Notes: generated by a model not told the origin, from the letters alone. Shown: positions 23,472 through 34,790, counted from the first letter of the stretch. The stretch: DNA of 64,000 nucleotides from Polymyxa betae (GCA_003693705.1 RBZT01000500.1:1-64000); one strand, 5' to 3'. Program-made: numbers and translations.

Positions 23472-24788
23472 TTATTGACCGTCAGATTTGTAAACGTGAC
23501 TAATTATGAAATCAGCAATAGCATCAATTCCTCGTTGTGAAATCGCTCCGAACCAGGAGCTGATTAACGGTGTGATATGCGGCGCCATGTTTTCCTTGAC
23601 GATTTTCGTGTCTGTACTCTGCTGCGTTCGCAAACGCTCCACGAATCTGTCGATCTCCGGTGTCATGAACTCCTCTGCCCCATAGTGAACTAGGATTGGG
23701 CACGTCTTGCTAAAATCTCCTGTTGCTGGCGATGCGAATGGATTTGCCGTATCCCTGCTTGGATCTGGAAGATAGTTTCGTACGAAGTGCACCAATTGCA
23801 AAGCCGTGATGAAATCCGACTCTCGGTTTCGTTTGTCGTACTCATCGTCGAGGTTGGCGACTAGCTCCACCCAAGGCGATATTGCAATGGCAATGTCTGG
23901 ATACGGACCATTCTTCACGTCAACGTCGTCACTGGTTTTACTATACTCTGAATTGCAAATGGAACATCAGTGTCGCCAAGCCTGCTCTGCTATTGATTTA
24001 CCTTGTTTCAGATCAAGGATCGTGGAGAGAACCAGGTTTCCTCCGGCTGATTCACCCAATACGATCAACTTTCTATTTGGGAAAGTCTCTCGTAAGTACT
24101 TAAAGGCAGCAACGCTCTCCTTAATCTGTGATGGGAACTAGCATCATGTCTGATCATGCGATAGTTAGAAAAGCAAAGTAAAGACCTTGGCTTCTGGAGC
24201 TCGTTTGTATTCCAATGCAAAAACAAGGATGTTCTTCTGAGTTCGCTTTCTGACATTCTGCATGATTTCGTGAATCCCGGATAAGTATGTTAAGGCTGTA
24301 CACATACAAAATCCTCCGCCTGTATATACATCCTTAGAACAAACGATTCGAGTTTTAAGCCGTCGACCATGAATGTATAGAACAATGGGATCGTTCCCTG
24401 TTTCGGGAACATCACCAATCCAGTAACCAGAAAAGCCGCTTGCTTGGAATGGCGTTGTTTGGATTCGCTTTAACAACGACTTGTTGGCACTTTTGGTGAT
24501 GGTGATCTCGATGTCCCTGGATATCTTCATGTCGTTCTCTAGCAAATAACGAAAACAGTTCACTCCAATTTCCATCTTTATAGTCCATCCGTCAACAATG
24601 GGCTGTGAACAATGTGGTTTAGATCAAGCATTCTGCAGATTTGTATTCTCCATGCTTACTTTTCTTCTGAATAGACGCTTGATAGGAACAGCTAGCACTT
24701 GCCCCAAGTTGTACAGAACGATTCTGGGCAATTTTTTTTTCGGTAGCGGGGGCAGCTGATCGCTTTTGAGGCCCTCATAGTGTGCCAT
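23472..24788 (-). CDS. Hormone-sensitive-lipase-type alpha/beta hydrolase
   Basis: Carboxylesterase/lipase of the HSL (abhydrolase_3) family. An intron splits the oxyanion-hole motif: IVLYIH joins GGGFCMC to make HGGGF. Later blocks are FALEYKRAPEAK, the nucleophile elbow VLGESAGGNL (Ser in GESAG), IAISPWVELV, an acidic site region CPILVHYGAEEFMTPEI, and a C-terminal His candidate in MAPHITPLIS. The N-terminus (from 24788) is basic and Pro/Leu-rich (LPPLPKKKLPRIV), perhaps a membrane-associated segment. Substrate unknown. Several short introns; borders near 24000-24160 are approximate. Confidence 0.82.
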
Positions 24789-24819
24789 TCTGAGATAACA
24801 AATGATGGTACCTATACCA

Positions 24820-25847
24820 TCAACGCGTCACATAAACTGAGCGATCATGTCGCCTAATTATGGTGGATGCAGTTTCTGTACCCCATGTGACTGACAGCCG
24901 GTCATTCACCCCATTCTGGGGCAATCTGCATGAGATGGTGGTACCCGGATCCGTGAGGGTACCGGCATTGCCGGAGTAGTAAGCCGAATCTGGAGTAGGC
25001 GGCTTTCCAACGAATCTTATGCAGTTCTGGATTCGTGAAGATAATTGCAATTCCATGCCGCTTTTATAGTTGGCGACAACTTTATGAAAATCGGACCCCG
25101 GAAAACTACCTAGATCAACCGAGCTCACTTGCTCATGACGATCGGAGTCAGCCAGATATCATATGTTGGCCAAGATTCCACCGACTGCGGAAGTCATCAT
25201 GGAGCTATAGGGCATCTCTAATGATTCTGAATGTCACAGATCCAGGGTATGTCGTAACTACATGTCATACTACACAACTGTTTTAGTACAGGTTCAACAA
25301 TCACTCCCATTATTATGAACAGGCCAAAATGTGCTAAACTTTTCAGATTCTCGAAGGAATGAGATATATATCTGCATGCTGGATCTGAAATTCAACTGTG
25401 ACTCTGACAATTCATGTCGACTGGGGCTACATTCAACACTAAAACTGTTGGCATTTGCACGTATCCATATTTCGACTCCAATTTCATTCCTTCATGTAAG
25501 TGTTTTGTGTTTCAATTTTTTCAATCAGATTCCGATTCCAAGTATGCAGGACGAGGTATGATTATGAGAACATATGCTGTACCTCCCCAACATTGCCGGA
25601 TTTACAGAATAAAATCATCGCATTTATTTGCTTGACCGTATACCCATGTAGTAATAGACTTATAGTCAAGAAATCCGAAAGAAAATTAGTCTCACCATTT
25701 ACGATAAGAGGTAGCGCTCAAGCCTTCAAGTAACTTTGAAATATTTGCTGATTTTCTAGAATGCTGATCAAAGCCAGTACAAGGCCAGGTCAGTTCGAAT
25801 TCGGTTGAATTTAAGAGACATTGAAAGCAGAAATCCATGCAATACAC
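24820..25847 (-). CDS. Unresolved minus-strand gene, exon structure unclear
   Basis: A credible last exon at 24820-25128 contains GSDFHKVVANYKSGMELQL and SAYYSGNAGTLTDPGTTI, ending SVYVTR. Upstream minus-strand pieces (for example MDFCFQCLLNSTEFELTW and a spliced LLLHGYTVKQINAM) look coding, but I could not join all exons in frame. No family recognised. It sits 31 bp upstream of the hydrolase on the same strand. A plus-strand gene in 25.1-25.7 kb is an alternative with less support. Confidence 0.3.
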
Positions 25848-25909
25848 TTCCTCTACAGATACAGTTAATAACTGGTAACCCATGCAAGAGGCCTTCATAC
25901 CGGAATGTG

Positions 25910-27662
25910 TCACTTTATTTTCTTAAGACGTCCCTCATCACAATCCTCTTCATCGCAGCTACTATCAGATGGCCGAGACAGAGATGGTGTTTCACCCTGC
26001 CTTGGTTTATAATTACTATGTCGATGCCTGAGACTGCTCGCTTTACTAGAATCATACGGATCGCCCTCGACAGTCTCGCACGTATCAAATTGATTTCGCT
26101 TGATAATCGAATCGATCATGCGTTTGTCCTCATCTGTCAATTCCGTATTGTTTTTTCCCAGTTTCTTTCTCCCGAACTGATAAACAAGGGTCCCGATCAT
26201 GATAAACAGAAAGATAGGCGCTCTTGGCAATGACAACGTTTGCGTTATTGTCTCTGGCGTGACGTTTAACAGAAAAGTGCGAACTTGGGCTCCGCCCCGC
26301 TCCGCGATGCTCAGCCGCACATGGTTCTTAATTTTGACAGCAGAAAGCAGCGGAGTCTGACTGGAATTCGAAAAATGCAAAGGGATTGAGGAGACAATTT
26401 TCAGATTCGTTAAGGGATCTCCAGTCACATTGAGTACGAATAGGGATCTCGCAGATGCGGCGAAAACGTAATCCGATACAGCTGACACCGATAAGCCGAA
26501 TCCTCGACCGAGTTCCAAATCAAATCGCAATCCGCACGTATTCCCTTGTTAATAGTGATGAGAAATAGATAATCAATAAATAAGCCATAAAAGAAACGCC
26601 AAACAGATAGACTTTCAACATCGCAGAAACCCCAGATCGCTGTGAAAGCGCTTACTTTGATGACGGTTTCGATGAATGTCGAAAACCAGAAGACGCCCGT
26701 TTTTAGTGCCCGCGTATAGGACAGACACTTTCTTCGGATTGTGTGTGAAAGAAGCGAATTCATCAGTGTCGTCAACAAGACTACAAATCTCTGGAGAATA
26801 TGTTGACGTTGCCGTTCGAACAAATCCGATTTCTGTCGCCGTCGCATAGGTTAAATGTCGAGGTCGCTGCTGTTTGGCGCTCACGACAAAGGAGTCTTTT
26901 TCGGTTCTTTCCTGTATCGGTAAAGTTATAATGTCGTTCGACAGGGTTATAAAACTAATTAAGAATTCTGTTCAAAGGTAAACTATAACAGAATTATATC
27001 TAACTGCCGACCTGATATCGTAATGTGCCATTTCGTGTATATACCAGAAGCTCTGCCGTACCCGTTCCAACAGTAAACTGTTTCAGATAGCGATGGTTCT
27101 GAACATAAATCGAAGTTATAGGGGCCGATGTGCTTGCTAAGGTCATCTCGAATGCTACAGAGCCTCTGAGATCTCGACCAAGGGCATCTTGCCAAACTAT
27201 CACTGTTGCTATGTGAACTGTCTCGCAGCCACCTATAGCCAGAAGGTTTTCATCACCACTTTCATACCCGATTGTCAACAAATCGCATGATATCGGCAGT
27301 TGAGCCTCCACGATTTTTCGATTATTTTCTGAATACAGCGATAGCTTGCCATTTGATGTGGCAACAGCAACCAGAAATACTGGCTGTAATGTCTGGCGAT
27401 CGTTCTTCATTACAGGAACCGGAACCGACAGCGATTTCATCGCGACAATAGTAGTCTCACTAATATTGTAATCGGACACATGTTGCAGCAATGGTGATTC
27501 GTCATCGACCGAGTCGATTTTCAACAGCTGCTCGATCTGGGCTACACGCTGACGCAGTGCGGCGATCTCCTGGGTGCAGCTGTTCTGATCAGCTTGGACG
27601 ATGGCCGCCAGACAGACAGCGAGAAAGACATAAAATCTGCAGAAACGAAAGCAAGATGGCAT
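25910..27662 (-). CDS. Type I membrane protein with coiled coil and propeller-like lumenal region
   Basis: Signal peptide (FYVFLAVCLAAIVQA), then a short coiled coil (EIAALRQRVAQIEQLLKID), then repeated beta-strand blocks of WD/PQQ type: VAVATSNGKLSLYSE, NLLAIGGCETVHIA, TAELLVYTRNGTLRYQVG, VLYAGTKNGRLLVFDI and DYVFAASARSLFVLNV. Near the C-terminus is one transmembrane helix (IFLFIMIGTLVYQFG) followed by an acidic/Ser-rich cytosolic tail ending GRLKKIK. I infer a single-pass ER or plasma-membrane protein with an extracytosolic beta-propeller. EMC1 was considered, but this protein is smaller and lacks EMC1's C-terminal block. Two or more introns; an upstream in-frame ATG exists at 27692. Divergent with the SpeE-like gene. 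Confidence 0.65.
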
Positions 27663-27787
27663 GGCTAAAGGCGCTCCATTGAAACCCATATAGAGTTGTT
27701 GAAAGACAGAGGAGGCCAAACTGCAGCCATGGCATTCAAAGTTACAGTGAGTGCATATTCTATATAGACCCAACTCTAACCTGTAAC

Positions 27788-27803
27788 AAACCCTAAACCC
27801 TAG
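27788..27803. promoter_or_regulatory. Telomere-like motif AAACCCTAAACCCTAG in divergent promoter
   Basis: Two joined CCCTAAA units midway between two divergent genes (starts at 27662 minus and 27916 plus). In plants such 'telo-box' sequences are promoter elements; here the role is unknown. Confidence 0.35.
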
Positions 27804-27915
27804 ATCCCTTTGAGTTCAATATCTTGACTGAATAGTCGCTCATGGAGCAACCCTCTTCATCAAGCCTGACGCCACGTTACCGGCCTGTTCGAATGACAGT
27901 TGTACAAAGGTAATT

Positions 27916-29101
27916 ATGAAAGTTGACATTCGATTGCAATTCTGTGTTGTTATTGGGGTGGCTCTTTTGTTATGGGCAATACAGATTGAATGGAGTCGAC
28001 GCCAAGGCCAAACTTATTCTTCGCCGATCGCGATCGTCGATACGATCCAGGGCATATTCTGTCCTATCGAAGTTATCGACCATCGCGAGCTCAATATGAG
28101 GTTCATGCGTTGTAATGGAACCGTTTTGGGGTGGTTATATCTGATTCCTTCCAAACCAAGCTGACATTGCTTGCAGAGGAATACACCTTCGAACTGGCGA
28201 ATCGGCATTTCGCGCGTTTGTTATCATGTCGGCGATTAAGCATACCAGTCGGCAAGCTACGAAGGCTTTAGTCGTGTCGGTAATATGCGTGTTGGTTGGG
28301 AGATCTCGAACTCATTGTTTGAAAAGAGGCCTGGGTGTTGGGTCTTTGAATAGAGACCTACAGCAACACGGTCTCCTGGTGGATACGGTCGAGATCGAGC
28401 CAGCTGTTGTTGAAGCGGCTACAAAACATTTTCAATGGCAGCCGAATGGCTTTGTGGCAATTGACGATGCATACAATTACTTTTTTCAAACGCAAAAATC
28501 ATCCGGCATCTACGACTACATAATCCTGGACGTTTTCACGGCTCGTAAACATCATCACGGATGAGATTCTTATGTCAAATGAATTTTGGTAGGTGGAAGC
28601 AAAATCTCCAGGCTCTATAGTGTTGAATCAATGAAATTGTTAAGATCGCAGCTAAGAATGGGCGGTACAATCGCTGTTAATCTGGTAACATTTATCAGGA
28701 GAAACGCAGATGGGAAACATCATCCAATCAGCGCCATGATGTATAACACTCTGAAGCAAGTATTCAAGCATGTTGACTGTTATATCGACAATAATCCTCA
28801 GCAAACCCCTGAAAATCAGGCCGTCAATTTTGTACGGTAGCGTTATTCTAATCTGCATATTGCCTGATTTGATTACTAGATTTGCTTTGCGTCAGATTCT
28901 GAAATCGTGTTTGAGCTCAGAGAGCAGAAAACTGAGGATCGAGATACTACTGACGACGTCCTTCAAAGGTTCCAGTCTTGGAAAATGGAGTTCTTTGAAA
29001 GTTCGGGAGCAATATTCACGAGACATACATACGATTTAATTGATGCCGAAGACGAAGACATCCATGAGAGCATCGAGCAGCAAATCGATTTAGTTTTGTG
29101 A
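27916..29101 (+). CDS. Membrane-anchored spermidine-synthase-fold (SpeE-like) methyltransferase
   Basis: Starts with a signal-anchor helix (LQFCVVIGVALLLWAIQI). After the strand pair MRFMRCNGTVLG comes the SAM-fold core: GLGVGSLNRDLQQHG, LVDTVEIEPAVVEAA and YDYIILDVFTA, then GGSKISRLYS, with MGGTIAVNLV and a C-terminal acidic tail ending EQQIDLVL. Spermidine-synthase-fold proteins use decarboxylated SAM for aminopropyl transfer or act as methyltransferases; the membrane anchor and weak polyamine-site motifs make a classical spermidine synthase unlikely. Introns of about 45-50 nt are visible, for example before GGSKIS; the exon joint just before GLGVGS is not fully resolved. Confidence 0.65.
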
Positions 29102-29213
29102 TTGAGGCGTTGTTCGCAATAGCATTAAAGCAATATTGGGTTTGCGTACGCGTCATTATGGCCCTGATTGAATTCTAGCCACATTCACCATTGAACCAGG
29201 TATTCGGTCAATA

Positions 29214-29978
29214 ATGCCCCATACGGGTTACCAGATCTATAGCGCGATTCTTGTCGCAATGTCTCTTGTTTTCATCAGCGGTCTCCTTTTGATCATTATA
29301 ACAGATGCCTACCAGCCTGGGCTCGATGCCTCGTCTCTCTACCGTGATCGCTACAGAAAAGGAGACGATACCGTGGAACGATATGTCGCTTCATCATTCA
29401 ACGACTCGGTGAATACTCGAGAATTTAACGGGACGCGAGAATACGGCGGCGCGGTTGCCACAGCCGACCTAGCGAACGACGTTGCCGTCGGACAACTAGA
29501 TGCCTCTCGATCGGCTGACGAGGAACGCGACTTCTACGCGAATACGAGAAGATACGAGGCCTATCTCGAAGCGAATCGATTTCATCACAATCTTGACACG
29601 GGCGATGTTCTAGAGCGCAACGACAACTTCTTGGGCCCTGATCGCGCAAAACAGCGCCGTGTTCTCGTCGAACGTCGCCATAACGACGTACTTGAGCACG
29701 ATGACGCTCTCCGACAACAAAACAAGACAACGTCGGAATTTGGGTCGAGTAGAGAAAGATTTAGGGCGGCGCGGGTCGATGAAACAAGACAATCACGAGC
29801 GGCGATCGCTCCCGATGCTGCTTCTGGAATCGATCGTGCCACAAGAGACGCAGCTGTCGATGAGGCAATGATTAATACGAGAACGAGGTTCAATTACTCT
29901 GAATTGGAACGAGGGACCGGTCAGGCGTGGGCCGACCGACTGCACTATAATGTCGATGAATCTGATGTTATCCTGTAA
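29214..29978 (+). CDS. Single-TM protein with long charged tail, unknown
   Basis: Intronless 254-aa protein. An N-terminal hydrophobic helix (IYSAILVAMSLVFISGLLLIIITDA) is followed by about 220 residues rich in Arg, Asp, Glu, Asn and Ala with no hydrophobic core, for example RYEAYLEANRFHHNLD and ERRHNDVLEHDDALRQQ. It looks largely helical or disordered. No known domain. The long unbroken frame and signal-anchor start make it a credible gene; function unknown. Confidence 0.65.
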   Translation: MPHTGYQIYSAILVAMSLVFISGLLLIIITDAYQPGLDASSLYRDRYRKGDDTVERYVASSFNDSVNTREFNGTREYGGAVATADLANDVAVGQLDASRSADEERDFYANTRRYEAYLEANRFHHNLDTGDVLERNDNFLGPDRAKQRRVLVERRHNDVLEHDDALRQQNKTTSEFGSSRERFRAARVDETRQSRAAIAPDAASGIDRATRDAAVDEAMINTRTRFNYSELERGTGQAWADRLHYNVDESDVIL

Positions 29979-30125
29979 TCTTATAAATTTAATTATTTTG
30001 TCCGTTAATGCGGCTTCGTAGTTCGAAATCTTTCAAGAAATCTTCCTAGAAACAGGATGCTTAGCTGACCAGTTAATAAGATGGAACTTCTCGGACAAGA
30101 ACATCATTCTAGAACATCTTTGCAA

Positions 30126-31107
30126 ATGAGAACATTCAGTCTAGGTTTAATTGTCGCCGTGGCCGTACTATCAAGCTGGCGAACATCTGCTCAAACGGGA
30201 AACGGAGGATGTACAATGCATCCTTATCTATTGCAAGGTCAGTTACACATTACTCAAAACGTGCCGCTAAGAAGCCGTTTTTGCAGCAAATGTCAATGGA
30301 GCATGTGGAGATTATTATGCACAAGTTCCTTCCACAGTAAATGGCGGTTTCATCACCGCCTGGCGAGATCTTCCACCCGGTAATATAGCCGGCTGCGGCG
30401 TCTGCATCAAGGTGACATCGACCGCGACATGGAAGTCGATATTCGTGCTGGTCGTAGATCGAGGCGGCGCTCTTGGCCTGGATCTCAGCCTGACCGCAAT
30501 AGAATCTATAGATCCTGGATGGTTAACGGCAGGTCATACCCCATGCCAATGGGAAGTCGTCGATTCCAGCAACTGCCAAGGAGCTTTATACAATCCACCA
30601 ATTTTGCTGCCAAATGCACCAGCAATAGTGAGCCTGCCCGAGCCACCAGCGACCCAAGAACCAACGCCTGTTCCAACCCAAGCTCCGACGCCTGAACCAA
30701 CCCAAGCTCCAACGCCAGAACCGTCCCAAGCCCCAACACCAGAACCAACCAAACCGATTCAAACACCGAAGTCAGAATCGACCCCAGCACCGACCCAAGA
30801 ACCTTTATTGCCAGCTCAGGTACAGCATACGGAATCCGTTGCTCGTTATTCTGGGCCAGGCCGGCAAGGACGATCTCCAACCACATCTGCTTCGTCTGTA
30901 CGAAGCGGGAATGTGACTAGTGGGAATGTGATTAATGGAACATTGCAGAAAGAGTCGGCTTCTAGAGGTTACGCTAATGGTGTCATGGGGTCACCCCAAA
31001 AAGGATTAACAAACGGTGGCCATATGTTGGGGTACTATCGCAGATGTCGACGAAATCAATATAGAAACCATCGATGTCACCTATGGCATCCGTTCCATCA
31101 GAATTAA
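30126..31107 (+). CDS. Secreted expansin/barwin-like (DPBB) protein with Pro/Thr-rich linker
   Basis: Signal peptide (LGLIVAVAVLSSWRTSA), then GNGGCTMHPYLLQ, an intron (about 30237-30280), and a double-psi beta-barrel domain: VNGACGDYYAQVPSTVNGG, FITAWRDLPPGN, AGCGVCIKVTSTATW, FVLVVDRGGALGLDLS and SIDPGWLTAGHTPCQWEV. The conserved Asp in VDRGG and the paired Cys fit the DPBB fold of expansins, barwins and rare lipoprotein A. A repeated PTPEPTQAP linker follows, then a basic C-terminus. Such proteins loosen or bind polysaccharide without hydrolysis. The homologous gene at 31565-32831 lies tail-to-tail. An upstream in-frame ATG exists at 30081. Confidence 0.82.
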
Positions 31108-31564
31108 GCTGCAAACAGCATTATCAACCACTGAATACGAACAACAGCTCTTGCGTCAAGCACCCAATAAACTATCATTTGCTTATTAGCAAAATTGTGA
31201 TTAAGCTGTTCACTACCCGAAAGCTATCGTAGGGTTGCCTCCGATTTTCTCCTACATCGGCTGGCTGAGATTCAGACTTCTCAATATGATGCAACTCGCT
31301 GCCACGATATTGATACCAGAGCAGTAGCATCGCGAGCAACAATCGGTGTATGAAACAACTAGCAATGAGTACACGCGTTTAGCGGTCTATGCCTCAGGAA
31401 GATATAAGAACAACAATGTCATTAAGAGCAAGAGAGTAGTGGAATCATCACAGATTTTGATAGGAAAAATTCCAGAATTCAAAGCAAGGTTTTGTTCCCA
31501 TTTTTAAGATACAATGCAAGCAATTATATATATATATATATGTTCTATATAATCCTAGACCTCA
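31108..31564. other. Intergenic between convergent genes, with (TA)n tract
   Basis: 3' flanks of the two expansin-like genes. It holds a short (TA) run at about 31528-31541; no coding frame or RNA supported. Confidence 0.5.
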
Positions 31565-32831
31565 TTACTGGTGTCGCTGGTATCCATGATTGTCTCCTCG
31601 CATGATTCCAAATCGCTGCATGAAGCCTCTGATCATCTTGCCATAGTGTCCCATAGTATTGCCACCCATCATTCTACCTCGGTGTCCTTGTGCTCCTGGC
31701 ATCCTGTCTCCATATTGTTGGGGTGACCTCATCCCCCCATCTTGAGGCTGCGCTCCTTGGCCTTGACTCCCTCCCATTGCCATTGAATTTACTCCCTGCG
31801 ATCCAGACATTCCTGTCTGTGGCGTTCCTAATCCTCCCTGAGGTCCAGCCACTCCTCCTTGAGGTCCAGCCACTCCTCCTTGAGGTCCAGCCACTCCTCC
31901 TTGAGGTCCAGTCATTCCTCCCTGAGGTGCTGCTAGTCCACCTTGAGGTCCAACCATCCCTCCTGGAGGCCCTTGCACAGCTCCCGGTTGTCCTGCCATT
32001 TTTCCTTGGGGCCCTGACACAGCTCCATTTGGTCCCGCCATTCCTCCCTGAGGTCCTGGTACTGGTCCTTGGGGCGCTGACATTCCTCCATTCTGTCTTA
32101 ATGCACCTCCTTGAGGTCCAGATACTCCTCCTGAAGCTCCAACTGATTGTCCTGCTTTTAATGTAGGCTCTGAAGAAGCAGGTTTATTCTGCTGCGGTTG
32201 GGCTTGCGTTTGAGCTTGATTTGGGGACTGTGGCTGGGATGGCGTTTGAGCTTGTTGTGGGGAAGCACTTTGTCCTGGCGTGGAGCCGGTAGCAGATGGA
32301 TTCTTTGCGCCAGGTTGGCTTCCTGGTGATGCTGGGGCCGGACCGCCGACTGGAGGATTGTTCGAAGTTCCTTGGCAATTGCTGCTGGCGGTGACTTCCC
32401 AACGGCATGGGGTATTGCCTGCTGCTGCCCATCCTGGGTCGATTGCTTCAATCGCATTCTGGCTGAGATCCAGGCCCATGGCACCGCCTCGGTCAACGAC
32501 CAGTACGTGTGTCGACTTCGACGTCTTGGTTGAAGTCACCTTGATGCAAACGCCACAGCCTTCCTTGTTGCCGGTTGGAAGATCTCGCCAGGCGGTAATG
32601 AAACCTCCATTGACGGAGGAGGGCACTTTAGCATAATATTCACCGCATGCACCGTTGACTTTATCTGAACAAATAGACGTTCAGTGGCTATAAGGTAAAG
32701 TGGAAGTGAAGGTAACCTTGCGATAGATACATATGCATAGTACATCCACCGGTTCCCGATTGCGCTGATACTGACCAGCTGCATAATACAGCAAAACTTG
32801 CCACGAAAGCAACCTTACAAATCGTCATCAT
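31565..32831 (-). CDS. Secreted expansin/barwin-like (DPBB) protein with collagen-like GPQGG tail
   Basis: Paralogue of the gene at 30126, on the other strand. Signal peptide (VAFVASFAVLCSWSVSA), SGTGGCTMHMYLSQ, one intron (about 32663-32716), then the DPBB domain: VNGACGEYYAKVPSSVNGG, FITAWRDLPTGN, GCGVCIKVTSTKTSK, VLVVDRGGAMGLDLS and AIDPGWAAAGNTPCRWEV. The tail differs completely from the paralogue: a Pro/Gln/Ser linker, then about 20 Gly-Pro-Gln-Gly-Gly-type repeats, with a perfect 21-bp (GPQGGVA) run at about 31840-31920. It ends with Gly/Met/Arg/His-rich sequence. An extended extracellular matrix-like tail is inferred. Confidence 0.85.
31840..31925. repeat. 21-bp tandem repeat inside the GPQGG-tail gene
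   Basis: Near-perfect 21-bp units (TGAGGTCCAGCCACTCCTCCT on the + strand is one unit), each encoding seven residues of the Gly-Pro-Gln tail. Imperfect units extend the array to about 31800-32130. Confidence 0.8.
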
Positions 32832-33371
32832 ATCGAATTGCAGAATGACGATTCTTAAGAGTTTGTTTGGGATCCAATACTAGAGCTGCACATTGGATAC
32901 TCGGTTTCCCTTAATTGCTGAAGCTGCATACAGCTGTCGAATGCCCTGAATGTCCCCGCGATGTTACCGCTGCTCGTCATCGTAGAATGCTCCGAGGTAT
33001 GCTCAACGATGTTTCCACCGTCACGTTCAACGGCGTTAGAGGCCAAGCGTTTCGATCAAAAGTATCTCACATCGATAGTTAGATGTTTCGATTTGAAAGT
33101 TCTGCATTTGGATTTAGTAAAAAATGTCGATGGAAATGTTTCACGTTGTTTTCGCAATCTTTAGTCCTCACGGCTCCTGGTCGGCACCACCTGTAACGTA
33201 CTTTAAATAGGGAGGCAAAGTACGCCTCACATCTGCTGAAGCAATCTCGGCGGACGCTCAGACATGAATATGTTGACGAATTCGTTCTAACAGAGTATGA
33301 CGCAAGCAATCTCTATTTTGGTTGTAAGCTTCGAGTTTATCAATACAGTCGCTGACAAGCTACTATTTCGT
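32832..33371. other. Intergenic, no gene supported
   Basis: Short frames on both strands only; none shows a family motif, a signal peptide or exon joints that I can defend. Confidence 0.35.
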
Positions 33372-33812
33372 TTACGTCTCGGACGCACTCCAGAAAGCAA
33401 ACTCGCCCACGATTCGGACTTTCATCAGACCCCGGATTGACATGAATGGTGCGATCCAATACAGACGTTTGAAACCAACCAAGTAATATTGGACTTGGTT
33501 CATTAGTTCATTGCATAAATGTAGAATTGGACCAATTGAGGCGGCTTTCCTAGGCATTCGAAAGCGCTCTTTTGCTAATGAAGGGCGCTTGCATAATACT
33601 TTCGCAAGAACAAAGGAGCATTTTAAATTCCAATGGGTGAGATGATGAACCGCTCCGAAGCTGGAAGTAGGAAGCATTGGTAATCGGTAGTTAATAAGGA
33701 CATGACTGCATAATATCGACCATGAGCACAAGGCCAGAGCGCCACCTGTTGGCAGAAAATCAGCGAAATAGAAAATCGAATCCAATGCAATCTGATTGAG
33801 ATATGCTGTCAT
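33372..33812 (-). CDS. Hypothetical protein, weakly supported
   Basis: An open frame of 146 codons with mixed hydrophobic stretches (IFYFADFLPTGGALALCSW, MNQVQYYLVGFKRLYWI). Length is above chance for this composition, but there is no recognised motif, no clear splice partner and no codon bias as strong as in neighbours. It could be a decayed gene. Confidence 0.25.
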   Translation of the reverse strand: MTAYLNQIALDSIFYFADFLPTGGALALCSWSILCSHVLINYRLPMLPTSSFGAVHHLTHWNLKCSFVLAKVLCKRPSLAKERFRMPRKAASIGPILHLCNELMNQVQYYLVGFKRLYWIAPFMSIRGLMKVRIVGEFAFWSASET

Positions 33813-34480
33813 GACCGGAATCAGGAATTTGATCTGTATGGGAGATAGATCTGTGATCCACCCTTATATGCACCAGTGGATAGAAGCACTCACCGCCAGT
33901 TTCTGTTAGATCCTCGAAAAAAGATTCACGACGTAGCCATCTGACCCTCTTTCAATTCGTCTACAATTTGTTTATGCTCAGGCGCTCATTGCCAATACAA
34001 TTAGAGCTACGAACTGAAATAGTATTGATTGAAGTAGATATGATGAATGCTGTCGTAGAAGTTGAAGAAGTTGAATGGATTGCTCCAGATCACCAACATC
34101 ATCTCCAATATATTGCTAAATTTCAGTTAACAATGCCAACATTCAACCTAACATGCAGCAATAGAATGCAGACAGCCATACTACCTATGATGCAGTGAAA
34201 TTTCCAGCAGCCAAGCATTTCGCCTTGCTCAAGGATGCGTTCGTGTCACTAATCCGTATTAACTAGTTGCACTGAACTGCAGAAATCCGAGTTCGAATCA
34301 TATTTAAAACGAGTGTTCATTGAATAAAAAGATATCGATCGAGGTAGATCACAAAGAGTCTTGGAAGAAATCGAATTTGGCGCGATCGCATTGTCTGAAT
34401 GGACGAGAATGAATTCGGGATCGAGGCATCAATTCATCTCCTTCGTAGCGTATCACTTTCCTTTTGTCTAGTTATCAACC
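33813..34480. other. Intergenic, no gene supported
   Basis: AT-rich with only short frames. Probably the upstream region of the small gene at 34481 plus unassigned spacer. Confidence 0.35.
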
Positions 34481-34790
34481 ATGAGCAGTGACGATCTGGA
34501 GGACGCTCGCGAATTTGATGCTGGGGCCCTGACTCCATCCCATTATGGGACCATGTATCGAGGGAAAGCTGAGACCCCCGAACAGCTTGATGAGGTAAAG
34601 AAACATTCCAAATGCGGCTCTGCAGTTTCATATCGTCGTCCAGGGTCATCCTACAAAAGGTCGTCGGCCGCTTCGAACCGGGCAGACCAGACCCGATAAA
34701 TCTCGACCACATCCGTTGAACAAGAAGCGGTCTCCGAGTGGCGAGCAGAAGACCTCGGTAATGAACTTCGAAACGATACTGGATCGTTAA
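34481..34790 (+). CDS. 93-aa hydrophilic protein with a 31-nt intron
   Basis: Exon 1 encodes MSSDDLEDAREFDAGALTP and SHYGTMYRGKAETPEQLDE; a 31-nt intron at 34595-34625 (GTAAAG...TGCAG) joins in phase 0 to FHIVVQGHPTKGRRPLRTG, and the frame ends SGEQKTSVMNFETILDR at TAA 34788-34790. Without splicing exon 2 falls out of this frame. Acidic start, basic middle, no cysteines; likely disordered. Family unknown. Confidence 0.6.

Noticed and set aside
25910-27662. ER membrane complex subunit EMC1
   Set aside because: Signal peptide, propeller-like repeats and one TM helix are shared, but the protein is far shorter than EMC1 and lacks its conserved C-terminal domain.
29425-29893. Antisense frames opposite the single-TM protein
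   Set aside because: Arg/Ser-rich shadows of the plus-strand gene; the plus frame has the signal anchor and is longest.
33961-34200. Plus-strand open frame of 76 codons
   Set aside because: No motif and a composition matching the AT-rich spacer; likely chance.
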